In this document: one piece after another, positions 1 through 8,048 of the stretch
Layout of the letters: each line of letters begins with the position of its first letter
Position numbering within the stretch: position 1 is the stretch's first letter
Source: Edaphobacter lichenicola
GTDB lineage: Bacteria > Acidobacteriota > Terriglobia > Terriglobales > Acidobacteriaceae
Length of the DNA stretch: 64,000 bases
Assembly: GCF_014201315.1 (NCBI RefSeq)
Contig: NZ_JACHDY010000004.1
Coordinates: forward strand, 62,001-126,000
Reading direction: 5' to 3'
The notes under the pieces: model-generated
What the model was told of the DNA's origin: nothing
The model's database searches: none
Seen by the model: the letters and a program-made list of their open reading frames with translations, nothing else
Program-made: the position numbers and the translations under genes

Positions 1-1
1 C

Positions 2-2113
2 GCCCCCAGCTCAGCCCGCGTAGCCGACTACTTCACCCTCCTCGGCCAGAAACAAATCTCCAACGCCGTCGACGCCTCCAACTTCGTCCTCCTCGGCATG
101 GGCCATCCCACCCACGCCTTCGACCTCGACAAGATCGAAGGCGGCATCGTCGTCCGCCTCGCCCACAAGGGAGAGAAGTTAAAACTCCTCGACGGCACCG
201 ACCGCACCCTAGAAGCCGACGACCTCGTAGTAGCCGACGAAAAGAAGGCCCTCGCGCTGGCCGGAGTCATGGGTGGCTGGGACTCCATGATCACCCCCGA
301 GACAAAGAACATCCTCGTCGAATCCGCCTGGTTCGACCCCGCCACCGTCCGCCGCAGCTCGCGTCGCCACGGCCTCCACACCGACGCCTCCCACCGCTTC
401 GAGCGCGGCGCAGACTTCAACGCTGCCCCCATCGCCAACGCCCTCGTCACCCAGCTCATCCTGCAAAGTGGAGTAGCCGAAGCCCCGCAGAACGGCAAAC
501 CCGAAGGCGAACTCATCGACCTCATCGACCCCGAAGTCGAAGCCCGTACAGCATCGCGTCCACCCATCGAGCTCTCCGTCAAACAAGTCCAGCGCCACCT
601 CGGCACCACCATCGACCCGCAAGGCATCACCTCCGAGATCGTCGCCCAGTACCTCACCTCGCTAGGCTGCAATCTCCTCCTCCACGGCCTGCGTGACGAT
701 CAAGCCGTCTACTCCACCAGACTCCCAAGCTGGCGTCTCGACCTCGAGCGCGAGATCGACCTCATCGAAGAGGTAGCCCGCGTCTACGGCTACAACCGCT
801 TCGCCAACACCCTCCCCGCACCCGGCGTAGTCCTCACCCAACCCACCGCAGCCAAAGAAGCCGCCGTCCGCACCCGCCTCCTCGCCCTGGGTTTCAGCGA
901 ATCCATCTCCAGCACCTTCGCCAGCCAACAAGACTCCGACCTCTTCTACGCAGCCGCGCGCGCACAAAATCCGGGTGCCCCACATCTCGACTCTGAGATG
1001 TGGGCATCGTCCGAACCGGGGTCCCCGACGAGCGCCTTTGCTCGTGGGGGTGGAGAAGGACGACCGCTCCCTTCCACTCCCCGCGCAATCGTCCCCCTCG
1101 AGAACCCCCTCTCCGAAGAGGCCTCCCTCCTCCGCCCCTCACTCATCCCCGGCATGGTCACCATGCTCGCCCACAACCTCAACCGCGACGTCCGCGAGGT
1201 CCGCCTCTTCGAGCAGGGCCAGGTCTTCACCGCCACCATCCCCGCCGACGCCAGCTACATCTCCAACGTCCACGAGTCCCCTCAGCTCTCCCTCGGTCTC
1301 ACCACCGCCACGCCTCAACCCACAGCCCCGCTCCAAGTCGCCGCCGATGCCCCCTTCTTCGAGCTCAAGGGCGCCATCGAATCCCTCCTCTCCCTCTTCG
1401 ACCTGAACGCGGCAAGGGACACCTTTCCACCCCGCGTTCTAGCGTCAGAGAAAGAGTCGTCATCTCAACCGGAGGCAGCAAGTAACGTCTTTGCACCCCA
1501 AGGTCAAATGTCAGAGAAAGAATTGTCATCTCGAACGGAGGCGGCGCTTTTGCCGCCGGAGCGGAGAGACCCCCGCATTTCGTCCGTACAACCGCTTACC
1601 TTCTCGGCGACCGCCCCCGACTGGCTCCAGCCCGGCCGCCGCGCAACCACTCTCGTGAACAACCACCCCATCGCCCACTTCGGCGAACTCGCCCACACCC
1701 AGCGCGAAGCCCACAAACTCCGCCAGCCCCTCTACCTCGCGCAGCTCGACCTCGCCGCCCTCTACGTGCTCCCCCTCAAGAAAATTACAGCCCACGATCT
1801 CTCGCGCTACCAGGCCGTCGAGCGCGACTTCTCCTTCGTCTTCCCCGACGCCACTCAATGGCAAACCGTCTCCGACGCCATACACGCCCTCGCCATTCCA
1901 GAACTCCAAAGCCTCAAGCCAATAGAAGTCTGGCGCGACCAGAAGAAGCACCCCGGCGTCTACTCGCTCCTCCTCCGCACGGTCTTCCAATCCAACGACC
2001 GCACCCTCCGCGAAGACGAGCTCACCGACTGGTGGACCCGCATCATAGCCGCCCTCACCGCGCTCGGCGGCACCATCCGCGACGGCGCAGAAACCACCGC
2101 CAAAACAAGCTGA
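2..2113 (+). CDS. pheT: Phenylalanine--tRNA ligase beta subunit, 5'-truncated by the window edge
   Basis: The frame is open from the first bases of the window, so only the C-terminal ~703 residues are visible. The PheT beta subunit works with PheS as an alpha2beta2 tetramer that charges tRNA-Phe. Seen: the B3/B4-like stretch with MGHPTHAFDLDKI near the start, the B5-like region (VARVYGYNRF) and a C-terminal FDX-ACB anticodon-binding domain (about 1795-2090, with RDFSFVFPD). Two low-complexity segments, about 962-1079 and 1445-1605, do not look like PheT. Their DNA folds into hairpins and resembles intergenic REP-like repeats, yet the reading frame stays open through both. The usual partner pheS would lie upstream, outside the window. 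Identity is secure; tolerance of the insertions by the protein is inference. Confidence 0.95.
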   Translation, partial: APSSARVADYFTLLGQKQISNAVDASNFVLLGMGHPTHAFDLDKIEGGIVVRLAHKGEKLKLLDGTDRTLEADDLVVADEKKALALAGVMGGWDSMITPETKNILVESAWFDPATVRRSSRRHGLHTDASHRFERGADFNAAPIANALVTQLILQSGVAEAPQNGKPEGELIDLIDPEVEARTASRPPIELSVKQVQRHLGTTIDPQGITSEIVAQYLTSLGCNLLLHGLRDDQAVYSTRLPSWRLDLEREIDLIEEVARVYGYNRFANTLPAPGVVLTQPTAAKEAAVRTRLLALGFSESISSTFASQQDSDLFYAAARAQNPGAPHLDSEMWASSEPGSPTSAFARGGGEGRPLPSTPRAIVPLENPLSEEASLLRPSLIPGMVTMLAHNLNRDVREVRLFEQGQVFTATIPADASYISNVHESPQLSLGLTTATPQPTAPLQVAADAPFFELKGAIESLLSLFDLNAARDTFPPRVLASEKESSSQPEAASNVFAPQGQMSEKELSSRTEAALLPPERRDPRISSVQPLTFSATAPDWLQPGRRATTLVNNHPIAHFGELAHTQREAHKLRQPLYLAQLDLAALYVLPLKKITAHDLSRYQAVERDFSFVFPDATQWQTVSDAIHALAIPELQSLKPIEVWRDQKKHPGVYSLLLRTVFQSNDRTLREDELTDWWTRIIAALTALGGTIRDGAETTAKTS
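977..1050. repeat. Repeat-like double hairpin inserted in frame in pheT
   Basis: There are two successive perfect hairpins. CCCACATCTC at 979-988 pairs with GAGATGTGGG at 995-1004. ACGAGC at 1028-1033 pairs with GCTCGT at 1040-1045, flanked by CCCC (1023-1026) and GGGG (1047-1050). From memory, similar two-hairpin units are common between genes in Acidobacteriaceae. Here the unit is translated as part of PheT. Confidence 0.6.
1445..1580. repeat. REP-like tandem element inserted in frame in pheT
   Basis: Two related half-units start with a similar motif (gtcagagaaag, then tgtcatctc.aacggagg) at about 1445 and 1508. The second holds a GGCGGC/GCCGCC hairpin (1540-1545 with 1552-1557) and ends in ccccgcatttcgtc. 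That ending matches the intergenic repeat near 4770-4835 (ccctgtatttcgtc). The element is translated in frame without a stop. Confidence 0.6.
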
Positions 2114-2126
2114 TCAACTCACCCAA

Positions 2127-2305
2127 TGTCCGCCGGACGAGCGCCCTACGCGGGCAGCGGTCACTTCGTGACATGTATACCCCTTCGGTTGGTCCTCCCG
2201 ATGGTCGGAATGATGATCCCTCGCGACCAACGGGAGCGCCAAGCGAAGCGGTATACCCACCACGAAGTGGTCGCCGCCCGCGCAGGGCGCTCGTCCGGCA
2301 GGACA
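2127..2305. repeat. 179-bp near-perfect palindromic repeat, copy 1
   Basis: The left arm (about 2127-2214) is nearly the reverse complement of the right arm (about 2217-2305). Both outer ends read tgtcc.gccggacgagcgccct, and both arms contain a cacttcgtg box followed by gtatacc.cttcg. It lies 14 bp after the pheT stop and could fold into a very long mRNA hairpin. A second, partly truncated copy is at 9800-9948. I see no coding sequence in it. The rest of this gap (2306-2576) is A/C-rich, G-poor DNA with a TATACT box at 2562-2567 that could serve the next gene. Confidence 0.75.
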
Positions 2306-2576
2306 AGTCTCTGAACCCAAAAATAAATCCCAAAACCCTGTCACATTTTTCACCACTCAAAAACACGCGGCGAAACACCACACTCAGCCACACAAATCAC
2401 CACACTCACACCACACATTCGCCACATCAAAACCACCCAGAATCGCAAAAACCCCCTGAAAAACAGCCACTCCACCACGACCAGAAAAAAATCCGCAAAA
2501 ATCCGCACCCAAATAGATTCCACCCCGTTTTTCCCCAGCAAATATCCTCGTCTCCGCCGTCTATACTGAAGACAAT

Positions 2577-2834
2577 ATGAGCACCTCCTCAATCAGCATC
2601 GATGAATTCCAGGCCCTCGAACAAAAAGTCCTCCGCGCCGTAGAAGTCGTCAAGCGCGAACGTGAAGCCCGCGCCACCGCCGAAGCCGAAGTAGCCACCC
2701 TCCGCGCTCAGCTAGCCGAGCAGCAAACCCTCTCCACCATGGTCGAATCCGAACTCACCACCCTCACCAAAGAGCGTGAAGCCGTCCGCCAGCGCGTCGA
2801 AAAGATGCTCCAGCAGATGGACGAACTCCTCTAA
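2577..2834 (+). CDS. Small coiled-coil protein, ZapB-like cell-division accessory candidate
   Basis: 85 residues, almost entirely predicted alpha-helical coiled coil, rich in Glu, Lys, Arg, Ala and Leu (for example LRAQLAEQQT), with no signal peptide or membrane segment. The length and the position 23 bp upstream of zapA suggest a ZapB-like FtsZ-ring accessory protein acting in the cytoplasm at the division site. Sequence similarity alone would not prove this, since any short coiled coil would look alike. ATG 2577 is the only good start. A two-gene operon with zapA is likely. Confidence 0.6.
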   Translation: MSTSSISIDEFQALEQKVLRAVEVVKREREARATAEAEVATLRAQLAEQQTLSTMVESELTTLTKEREAVRQRVEKMLQQMDELL

Positions 2835-2857
2835 CCCACTACCGCCAAGGAGACCCG

Positions 2858-3256
2858 ATGGCTCAGACTGTAGATGCACAGACTCTCGAAGCTCAGACTC
2901 GCGAAACCGCCCAGGCCAGTCAGCCCGCCGCCGAGCCCACGCAGAGCCAGTCCATCGCCGTCGAAATCTACGACCAGATCTACCACCTCCGCGGCACCGA
3001 CCCCGTCTACATCGAGCGCATCGCCGCCATGGTCGACGCCAAGATGCGCGCCGTCTCCGCCCACGGCAACACCGTCGACTCGCTCCGCGTAGCCGTCCTC
3101 GCCGCCCTCAACATCGCCGACGAACTCTGCTGCGCCCGCGACCGCAGCGACAACCTCGCCGGCAGCCTTCAGAACTCCCAGCAATCCCTCCGCTCCCGCG
3201 CCGGCAACCTATCCCACCTCCTCGACGAACTCCTCGAAGACCGCAAAGTCGGCTAA
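2858..3256 (+). CDS. zapA: Cell division protein ZapA
   Basis: 132 residues. The core matches the ZapA family: VEIYDQIYHLRGTDPVYIERIAAMVD at about residues 34-59, followed by the conserved Ala/Leu helix (VAVLAALNIADEL) and a C-terminal coiled coil. ZapA binds and bundles FtsZ at the division ring in the cytoplasm. The first ~30 residues are a Gln/Ala/Thr-rich extension not usual for the family. An AAGGAG ribosome-binding site sits 5 bp before ATG 2858. The coiled-coil gene just upstream supports a divisome role for both. Confidence 0.9.
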   Translation: MAQTVDAQTLEAQTRETAQASQPAAEPTQSQSIAVEIYDQIYHLRGTDPVYIERIAAMVDAKMRAVSAHGNTVDSLRVAVLAALNIADELCCARDRSDNLAGSLQNSQQSLRSRAGNLSHLLDELLEDRKVG

Positions 3257-3299
3257 AGCGAATAAGCCGCGATGCCCAGTTGATGCCAGCACGTCCACC

Positions 3300-3345
3300 C
3301 ATAAGGTTGGATAGCATCTTGAATAGCATCAAGGTTGCATAGCAT
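3300..3345 (+). repeat. Short reiterated 'tagcatc' motif
   Basis: Between zapA and the next gene, tagcatc occurs three times within about 35 bp (near 3313, 3325 and 3338), spaced by A/T-rich or aaggttg sequence. Function is unknown. It could be a short tandem protein-binding site or chance. Confidence 0.3.
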
Positions 3346-3412
3346 CCAGGAAAAACTCAGATAAACTTGGTCCGCATCCAGACTTCCCTGTAGAGAAAGA
3401 ACGGGCCAGACC

Positions 3413-4447
3413 ATGAGTCAGTGGAACAAGATCACCTCCGCCGTAACTGTCCTCCTTCTCGCCACCGCCGCCCACCCTCTCTTCTCTCAAAGCACACCAC
3501 TCGACCCAACCGTCAGCGCCGCCCTCGACGAAGGCAAGAAGTTTGAGCAGCGCCATCAGCTCACCTCTGCGCTCGACAGCTACCGCAAGGCCCTCAAGCT
3601 AACCAAAGGCAAGTGCGCCGACTGCCTCCAGGCCATCTCCAACCTGCAGCTCGCGATGGAGCTGCCAAAAGACGCCGCCTCCTCCGCCGCTGCATGGGCC
3701 GTGCAAGCCGCAGCTCCAGCCGACAAGGCCAACGCCGAGTACCTCCAGGCCTACGCGCTTCTCCTCCAAAGCCGTCAAAAACCCAAACCGAATGACCCGC
3801 TGCTCCTCCAGGCCGATGAGGTCTTGAAGCGCGCCGCAGCCGACAACCCAGCCAACCCCAACATTCACATGCTCGACGGCCGCATCCTCGCCACTCTCAA
3901 AAAGGATGCCGAAGCAAAGGAAGAATTCACAGCCTGCGCCGCGAACTCACAGGCAACCTCCGCCGACTGCCTCCGAGCCAAAAACTTTGCCAACGATGTG
4001 AGCCTCGCGCGAGGCGAACTGGCTCCAGGCTTCTCCATCACCAAAGCCGACGGGTCCGCCGTCACCCTCGACTCCCTCGCCGGCAAAGTCGTACTCATCG
4101 ACTTCTGTGCTACCTGGTGCCCAGCCTGCGTCAAAGATCTCGACTACATCCAGTCCATCGCCGAAGAGTTCGACAAAGATCACTTCGTCCTGCTCGGCAT
4201 CAGCTCCGACGGCGATGAAGCCAAGTGGAAGCGCTATCTCGCAGACAACCGCATGCTCGGCCTTCAGGTTCGCGACGGCAATCACTCCGTCTCCGACACC
4301 TTTCACGTCTCCGGCATCCCCACCTACGTCGTTCTCGATGTCAACGGCATGGTGCAGATGCGCGCCACCGGAGCCGAAGGCGACCTCCGCGCCAAAGTAC
4401 GTTCTCTCCTCGCAAAACCCGCCGTCCAGACCGCCTCGTCTCATTGA
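3413..4447 (+). CDS. TlpA-family thiol-disulfide oxidoreductase with N-terminal TPR-like region
   Basis: 344 residues. A signal peptide (residues 1-26, ending near HPLFSQ) sends it across the inner membrane. Residues ~35-190 are Ala-rich helical repeats of TPR type (DEGKKFEQRHQLTSALDSYRKAL). Residues ~200-335 form an AhpC/TSA-Redoxin/TlpA thioredoxin fold with the active site WCPAC (Cys236 and Cys239) and a cis-Pro loop GIPTY. Such proteins usually reduce disulfides in periplasmic proteins, for example in cytochrome c maturation or oxidative-stress defence. No haem-lyase genes are nearby, so the substrate is unknown. No strong Shine-Dalgarno is visible before ATG 3413. Confidence 0.85.
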   Translation: MSQWNKITSAVTVLLLATAAHPLFSQSTPLDPTVSAALDEGKKFEQRHQLTSALDSYRKALKLTKGKCADCLQAISNLQLAMELPKDAASSAAAWAVQAAAPADKANAEYLQAYALLLQSRQKPKPNDPLLLQADEVLKRAAADNPANPNIHMLDGRILATLKKDAEAKEEFTACAANSQATSADCLRAKNFANDVSLARGELAPGFSITKADGSAVTLDSLAGKVVLIDFCATWCPACVKDLDYIQSIAEEFDKDHFVLLGISSDGDEAKWKRYLADNRMLGLQVRDGNHSVSDTFHVSGIPTYVVLDVNGMVQMRATGAEGDLRAKVRSLLAKPAVQTASSH

Positions 4448-4571
4448 AAACAAAACGCAATACTCCCGGCAGGACGCCGTCGAGTTGCGAATCTCCTCAC
4501 ATCCCGTTAGCATCCAAACTAAGAACGCCGGCCTGCAAAGCAGGTACGCGAACAACGCTGGTTGAACCAAC

Positions 4572-4728
4572 ATTCATTGAACAGGGGCCTGGCTCGTAGA
4601 CATGGTTCGGTGTGCAGTCCTCCAGTCAGGAACGCCTAAAGAGCCACGGCAGGGTCCCGCCGTCTTAGGACGGGTTCACCAGCGCTTCGACGTACGGCCC
4701 AGTGGGTCGGTCTTCTTCCTTCACACCC
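4572..4728 (+). ncRNA. ssrS: Candidate 6S RNA
   Basis: A non-coding, structure-rich stretch downstream of zapA, the usual neighbourhood of 6S RNA in many bacteria. The ends pair through CTGGCTCGTA (about 4589) and TACGGCCCAG (about 4693), with one mismatch. Inside are alternative hairpins (ACGGC/GCCGT and CCGTC/GACGG) around ttaggacgggttcacc, which recalls the apical arm of proteobacterial 6S RNAs. 6S RNA mimics an open promoter and binds sigma-70 RNA polymerase. RNase P, tmRNA and SRP signature motifs are absent. The boundaries are approximate and the family call is inference. Confidence 0.45.
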
Positions 4729-4770
4729 CGCGAATCCTTCCTGCCATCTGAGGGAACAAACCAGATGCGT

Positions 4771-4836
4771 CATCCAGAGCGAAGTGGCTCACGCACTTTG
4801 TGAGCCACGCAGTCGAAGGATCCCTGTATTTCGTCT
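4771..4836. repeat. REP-like element upstream of the Lgt-family gene
   Basis: The unit starts gtcatccagagcgaa, has a central hairpin (GTGGCTCAC at ~4785 with GTGAGCCAC at ~4800), then agtcgaaggatccctgtatttcgtc. The tail matches the element inside pheT. It contains a GTG at 4800 in frame with the next gene that could be taken for its start. Confidence 0.6.
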
Positions 4837-4850
4837 TCGCAAATTCAGAC

Positions 4851-5615
4851 GTGCACCCCTACCTCCTCCACTCCGGCCATCTCCTCCTCCCCACCTTCGG
4901 CGTACTCGCCGCACTTGGCCTCATGGCCGCACTCACACTCAGCCTCCGCACCGCCGCCCTCGTCGGCCTCAACCCCGACAGCCTCTGGAACGCCGCCCTC
5001 TTCACCCTCCTCTCCGCCTTCGCTCTCTCCCGCATCCTTCTCATCGCCACCAATCTCCACAACTTCCTCGCCTATCCCATCCTTCTGCTCACGGTACCCT
5101 CCCTCACCTCCACCGGAATCCTCCTCACCCTTCTAGCCACGCTGATCTATCTCCGCATCCGCAACCTCCCGCTCCTCGACACCCTCGACGCCTGGAGCCC
5201 CCCCGCCGCGCTCATCTGGGCCTTCCTCGCCCTCGGCCACTTCGCCGAAGGAAGCGACGCCGGCCTCCCCACCACCCTCCCCTGGGGCATTCACATCCCG
5301 CCCATCCGCATCCCGCCCGACCACACCCGCCTTCACCCCGTCGCACTCTACGCCGCCATCGCCGCTGCAATCCTCACGCTGCTCCTCCTCCGCCAACTCA
5401 AACACCGCCGTCAACCCGGAGACACAGTCGCCCTGGCCCTGGCCTCCGCAGGCACCCTCCAGTTCCTCCTCACCTTCGTCCGCCAGCCCTACCCGTACAC
5501 CAGCAGCGCGACCTACATCCTCCTCGACCCCATCCAGTGGATCGCCCTCGGTATGATCGTTGTAGCGGCCATCATCCTGCTGCTGCCAAGAAAGCTGGTC
5601 ACCCATGCCGTCTAA
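4851..5615 (+). CDS. Prolipoprotein diacylglyceryl transferase (Lgt) family membrane protein
   Basis: About 254 residues with seven or so hydrophobic segments. Lgt-like signatures are RLHPVALYAAI (family pattern HPxxLYE), the helix around DAWSPPAALIWAFLALGHFAEG (position of the family's GRxGNFxNGE) and DPIQWIALGMI at the end. Lgt transfers diacylglyceryl from phosphatidylglycerol to the lipobox cysteine of prelipoproteins. The canonical Arg/Gly of the GRIGN motif and the Glu of LYE are not preserved, so this may be a divergent paralogue. I chose GTG 4851 (VHPYLLHSG) because the upstream in-frame GTG at 4800 lies in a repeat. The 3' end overlaps the next gene by 11 bp. Confidence 0.7.
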   Translation: MHPYLLHSGHLLLPTFGVLAALGLMAALTLSLRTAALVGLNPDSLWNAALFTLLSAFALSRILLIATNLHNFLAYPILLLTVPSLTSTGILLTLLATLIYLRIRNLPLLDTLDAWSPPAALIWAFLALGHFAEGSDAGLPTTLPWGIHIPPIRIPPDHTRLHPVALYAAIAAAILTLLLLRQLKHRRQPGDTVALALASAGTLQFLLTFVRQPYPYTSSATYILLDPIQWIALGMIVVAAIILLLPRKLVTHAV

Positions 5616-6720
5616 GAACATGCTCCCCAAGGGCCAGCGCCGCCGCACCGTAAAACCCGAGTACCGCGCCAGCCGCGGCGTAGAAGAGACCGCCCCGCCC
5701 CCAGTGCCCGTCCTTGAGTTCGACGAAGTCGAAGAAGACGCCGACGCAGTCCGCACCTTCCTCGCCGACCCTGCCGCCGCCAACCTCCGCCTCGATCTCT
5801 ACCTCGCCCAGGCCCTCCCAGACATCTCCCGCGCCCGCGTCCAGCTCCTCATCGAAGCCGGCCAGGTTCGTGTCGATGGCAACCCCGCCAAGCCCAAACA
5901 AAAGCTCCGCGGCGGCGAGTCCATCGAGATCGAAGGCTCCCCCCAGCCCGCGCCCCTCCACGCCATCCCCGAGGACATCCCCCTCCACATCCTCCACGAA
6001 GACAAGTACCTCGCCGTCATCAACAAGCCCGCCGGCATGATGGTCCACGCCGGAGCCGGGACAACGGACGACGTCCGCAACCGCGGCACCCTCGTCAACG
6101 CTCTCCTCTTCCACTTCGCCAAGCTCTCCGACGTCGGCGGCGATCTCCGCCCCGGTATCGTCCATCGCCTCGACAAGCTCACCAGCGGCCTCATCCTCGT
6201 CGCCAAAGACGACAGCACCCACCGCAAGCTCGGCGACATGTTCTCCCGCCGCCAGGTCACGAAAACCTACCTCGCCCTCCTCCACGGCCACCTCAAAAAA
6301 GACGACACCACCGTCAGCCTCCCCATCGCCCGCGACCTCATTCGCCGCACCCGCATGACCACTCGCCGCGCCGATGGCCGCACCGCCGTCTCCCACTTCC
6401 ACGTCCTCGAACGTCTAACGACTCCCCAGGGTCCCTTCACCCTCGTCGAAGTCCGCATCGAGACTGGCCGCACCCACCAGATCCGCGTCCACGCCCAATC
6501 CCTCGGCCATCCCGTCGTCGGCGACACCCTCTACGGCGCCCCCCACCTCATCCCCGGCCTCGCCCCCGCCCTCAACCTCGAGCGAAACTTCCTCCACGCC
6601 GCGCATCTCTCCTTCACCCACCCGCAGACCGGCAAACCGATGGATCTCGCCGCACCCCTCCCTGTCGAACTAGAGTCGTTTTTGCAAGCAATTCGCACCA
6701 ATTCGTCCACAATTGAGTAG
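5605..6720 (+). CDS. rluD: RluD-family 23S rRNA pseudouridine synthase
   Basis: 371 residues. An N-terminal S4 RNA-binding domain (about residues 50-110, NLRLDLYLAQALPDISRARVQLLIEAGQVRVDG) is followed by the RluA/RluD catalytic domain with HRLDKLTSG. Asp190 is the expected catalytic residue, and the nearby ETGRTHQIRVH motif is also present. Such enzymes isomerise uridines in rRNA helix 69 or related sites in the cytoplasm. A basic and acidic extension of ~45 residues precedes the S4 domain. ATG 5605 overlaps the end of the lgt-like gene, implying translational coupling. The exact target (RluD, RluC or RluA type) cannot be fixed from sequence alone. Confidence 0.88.
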   Translation: MPSKNMLPKGQRRRTVKPEYRASRGVEETAPPPVPVLEFDEVEEDADAVRTFLADPAAANLRLDLYLAQALPDISRARVQLLIEAGQVRVDGNPAKPKQKLRGGESIEIEGSPQPAPLHAIPEDIPLHILHEDKYLAVINKPAGMMVHAGAGTTDDVRNRGTLVNALLFHFAKLSDVGGDLRPGIVHRLDKLTSGLILVAKDDSTHRKLGDMFSRRQVTKTYLALLHGHLKKDDTTVSLPIARDLIRRTRMTTRRADGRTAVSHFHVLERLTTPQGPFTLVEVRIETGRTHQIRVHAQSLGHPVVGDTLYGAPHLIPGLAPALNLERNFLHAAHLSFTHPQTGKPMDLAAPLPVELESFLQAIRTNSSTIE

Positions 6721-6748
6721 AATCATCCGAGTGACCGCCCCCAACCGA

Positions 6749-8020
6749 ATGAACCACGCCTCAAGGGTAAAACTCCCCGTGTTTTTACGATCCGCCCTGC
6801 TCCCCCTCCTCCTCGCCGCCCCGTCTCTCCATGTGCAGACACTCCATGCGCAGACTACGCTGACTCAAAGGCCCGGCTGGCTGCACCGCCTCTTCGTCTC
6901 GTCCAGCGACTCCGCCGCCCCATCCTCCGCTGAAGTCGCCCAGTCTGCGACCACACCAGCGCCAGTATCAACACCAGCGCCCGCGTCCACACCTGCGCCG
7001 GCCTCAGCCACACCAACCCCCGCAGCCCAGACTCCGCAGCCCACCTCCTCACTCCAGCCCGCGGCGACTGCAACCCAGACTCCCGCGACCCAAACCCCCG
7101 CAACCACAACGCCCACTCAGACCCCAGGCCAAACCACCCCACCCGCTACCGGAGCCCCCCAGGCCCCGCAAGACCAGCCCGTCGACACCATCCGCGTTCA
7201 GGTCAACGAAGTCAATCTCATCTTCACCGTCACCGACAAGCACGGAAAGTTCATCACCGGCCTCAAGCGCGAAAACTTCGGTCTCCTCGACGACGGCCGT
7301 CCCCCCACCGCCGTTCTCCGCTTCACCCAGCAGACCAACCTCCCCCTGCGCGTCGGCATCATGCTCGACACCTCCAGCTCGATCCGCCAGCGCTTCCAGT
7401 TCGAGCAGGACTCCGCTATCGAGTTCCTCCTCCAGATTCTCCACCTCAACGACCGCGCCTTCGTCGAGGGCTTCGACATCGAAACCGACGTCGCCCAGGA
7501 CTTCACCAACAACGTCGATCTCCTCAACCAGGGCATCCGCAAGCTCCGTCCCGGCGGCGGTACCGCACTCTTCGACGCCCTCTACAAAACCTGCAAAGAC
7601 CAGATGCTCCCTCTGCAAGAGACCGGAGCCGTCCGCCGCGCCCTCATCCTCGTCTCCGACGGCGACGACAACTACTCCCGCGTCCAGGAGTCCGACGCCA
7701 TCAAAATGTGCCAGCGCGCCGACACCATCGTCTACACCATCAGCACCAACATCAGCCCCAGCAAAGACAAGGGCGACGACGTTCTCAAAGCCATCTCCGA
7801 CGCCACCGGCGGCCAGGCCTTCTACCCCACCAGGCTCGAAGACGTAGCCATCGGCTTCCGCAACATCGAAGAGGAGTTGCGCAGCCAGTACCACCTCGTC
7901 TACCGCCCCGCCGGTCTCCGCATGGACGGCTCCTTCCGCACCATCTACCTCCAGGCCAACGACCCCCGCTTCAAAGTCCGCGCCCAGAAGGGCTACTTCT
8001 CCCCCCGCCCACCCCAATAA
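6749..8020 (+). CDS. Secreted VWFA-related Acidobacterial-domain protein
   Basis: About 423 residues. A signal peptide (ends near LHVQTLHAQ) is followed by a ~100-residue Pro/Thr/Ala-rich linker (repeated TPAPAS and TQTP units). Then comes a von Willebrand factor A-type domain with the MIDAS-like DTSSS and a later SDGDDNY, of the kind annotated as 'VWFA-related Acidobacterial domain'. Likely exported and involved in protein or metal-dependent ligand binding; the partner is unknown. In-frame upstream starts exist at TTG 6713 and GTG 6731; ATG 6749 gives the cleanest signal peptide and avoids overlap with rluD. A second family member is at 40804. Confidence 0.8.
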   Translation: MNHASRVKLPVFLRSALLPLLLAAPSLHVQTLHAQTTLTQRPGWLHRLFVSSSDSAAPSSAEVAQSATTPAPVSTPAPASTPAPASATPTPAAQTPQPTSSLQPAATATQTPATQTPATTTPTQTPGQTTPPATGAPQAPQDQPVDTIRVQVNEVNLIFTVTDKHGKFITGLKRENFGLLDDGRPPTAVLRFTQQTNLPLRVGIMLDTSSSIRQRFQFEQDSAIEFLLQILHLNDRAFVEGFDIETDVAQDFTNNVDLLNQGIRKLRPGGGTALFDALYKTCKDQMLPLQETGAVRRALILVSDGDDNYSRVQESDAIKMCQRADTIVYTISTNISPSKDKGDDVLKAISDATGGQAFYPTRLEDVAIGFRNIEEELRSQYHLVYRPAGLRMDGSFRTIYLQANDPRFKVRAQKGYFSPRPPQ

Positions 8021-8048
8021 ACCCCCAGCCACACGACGGAGAACGAAG

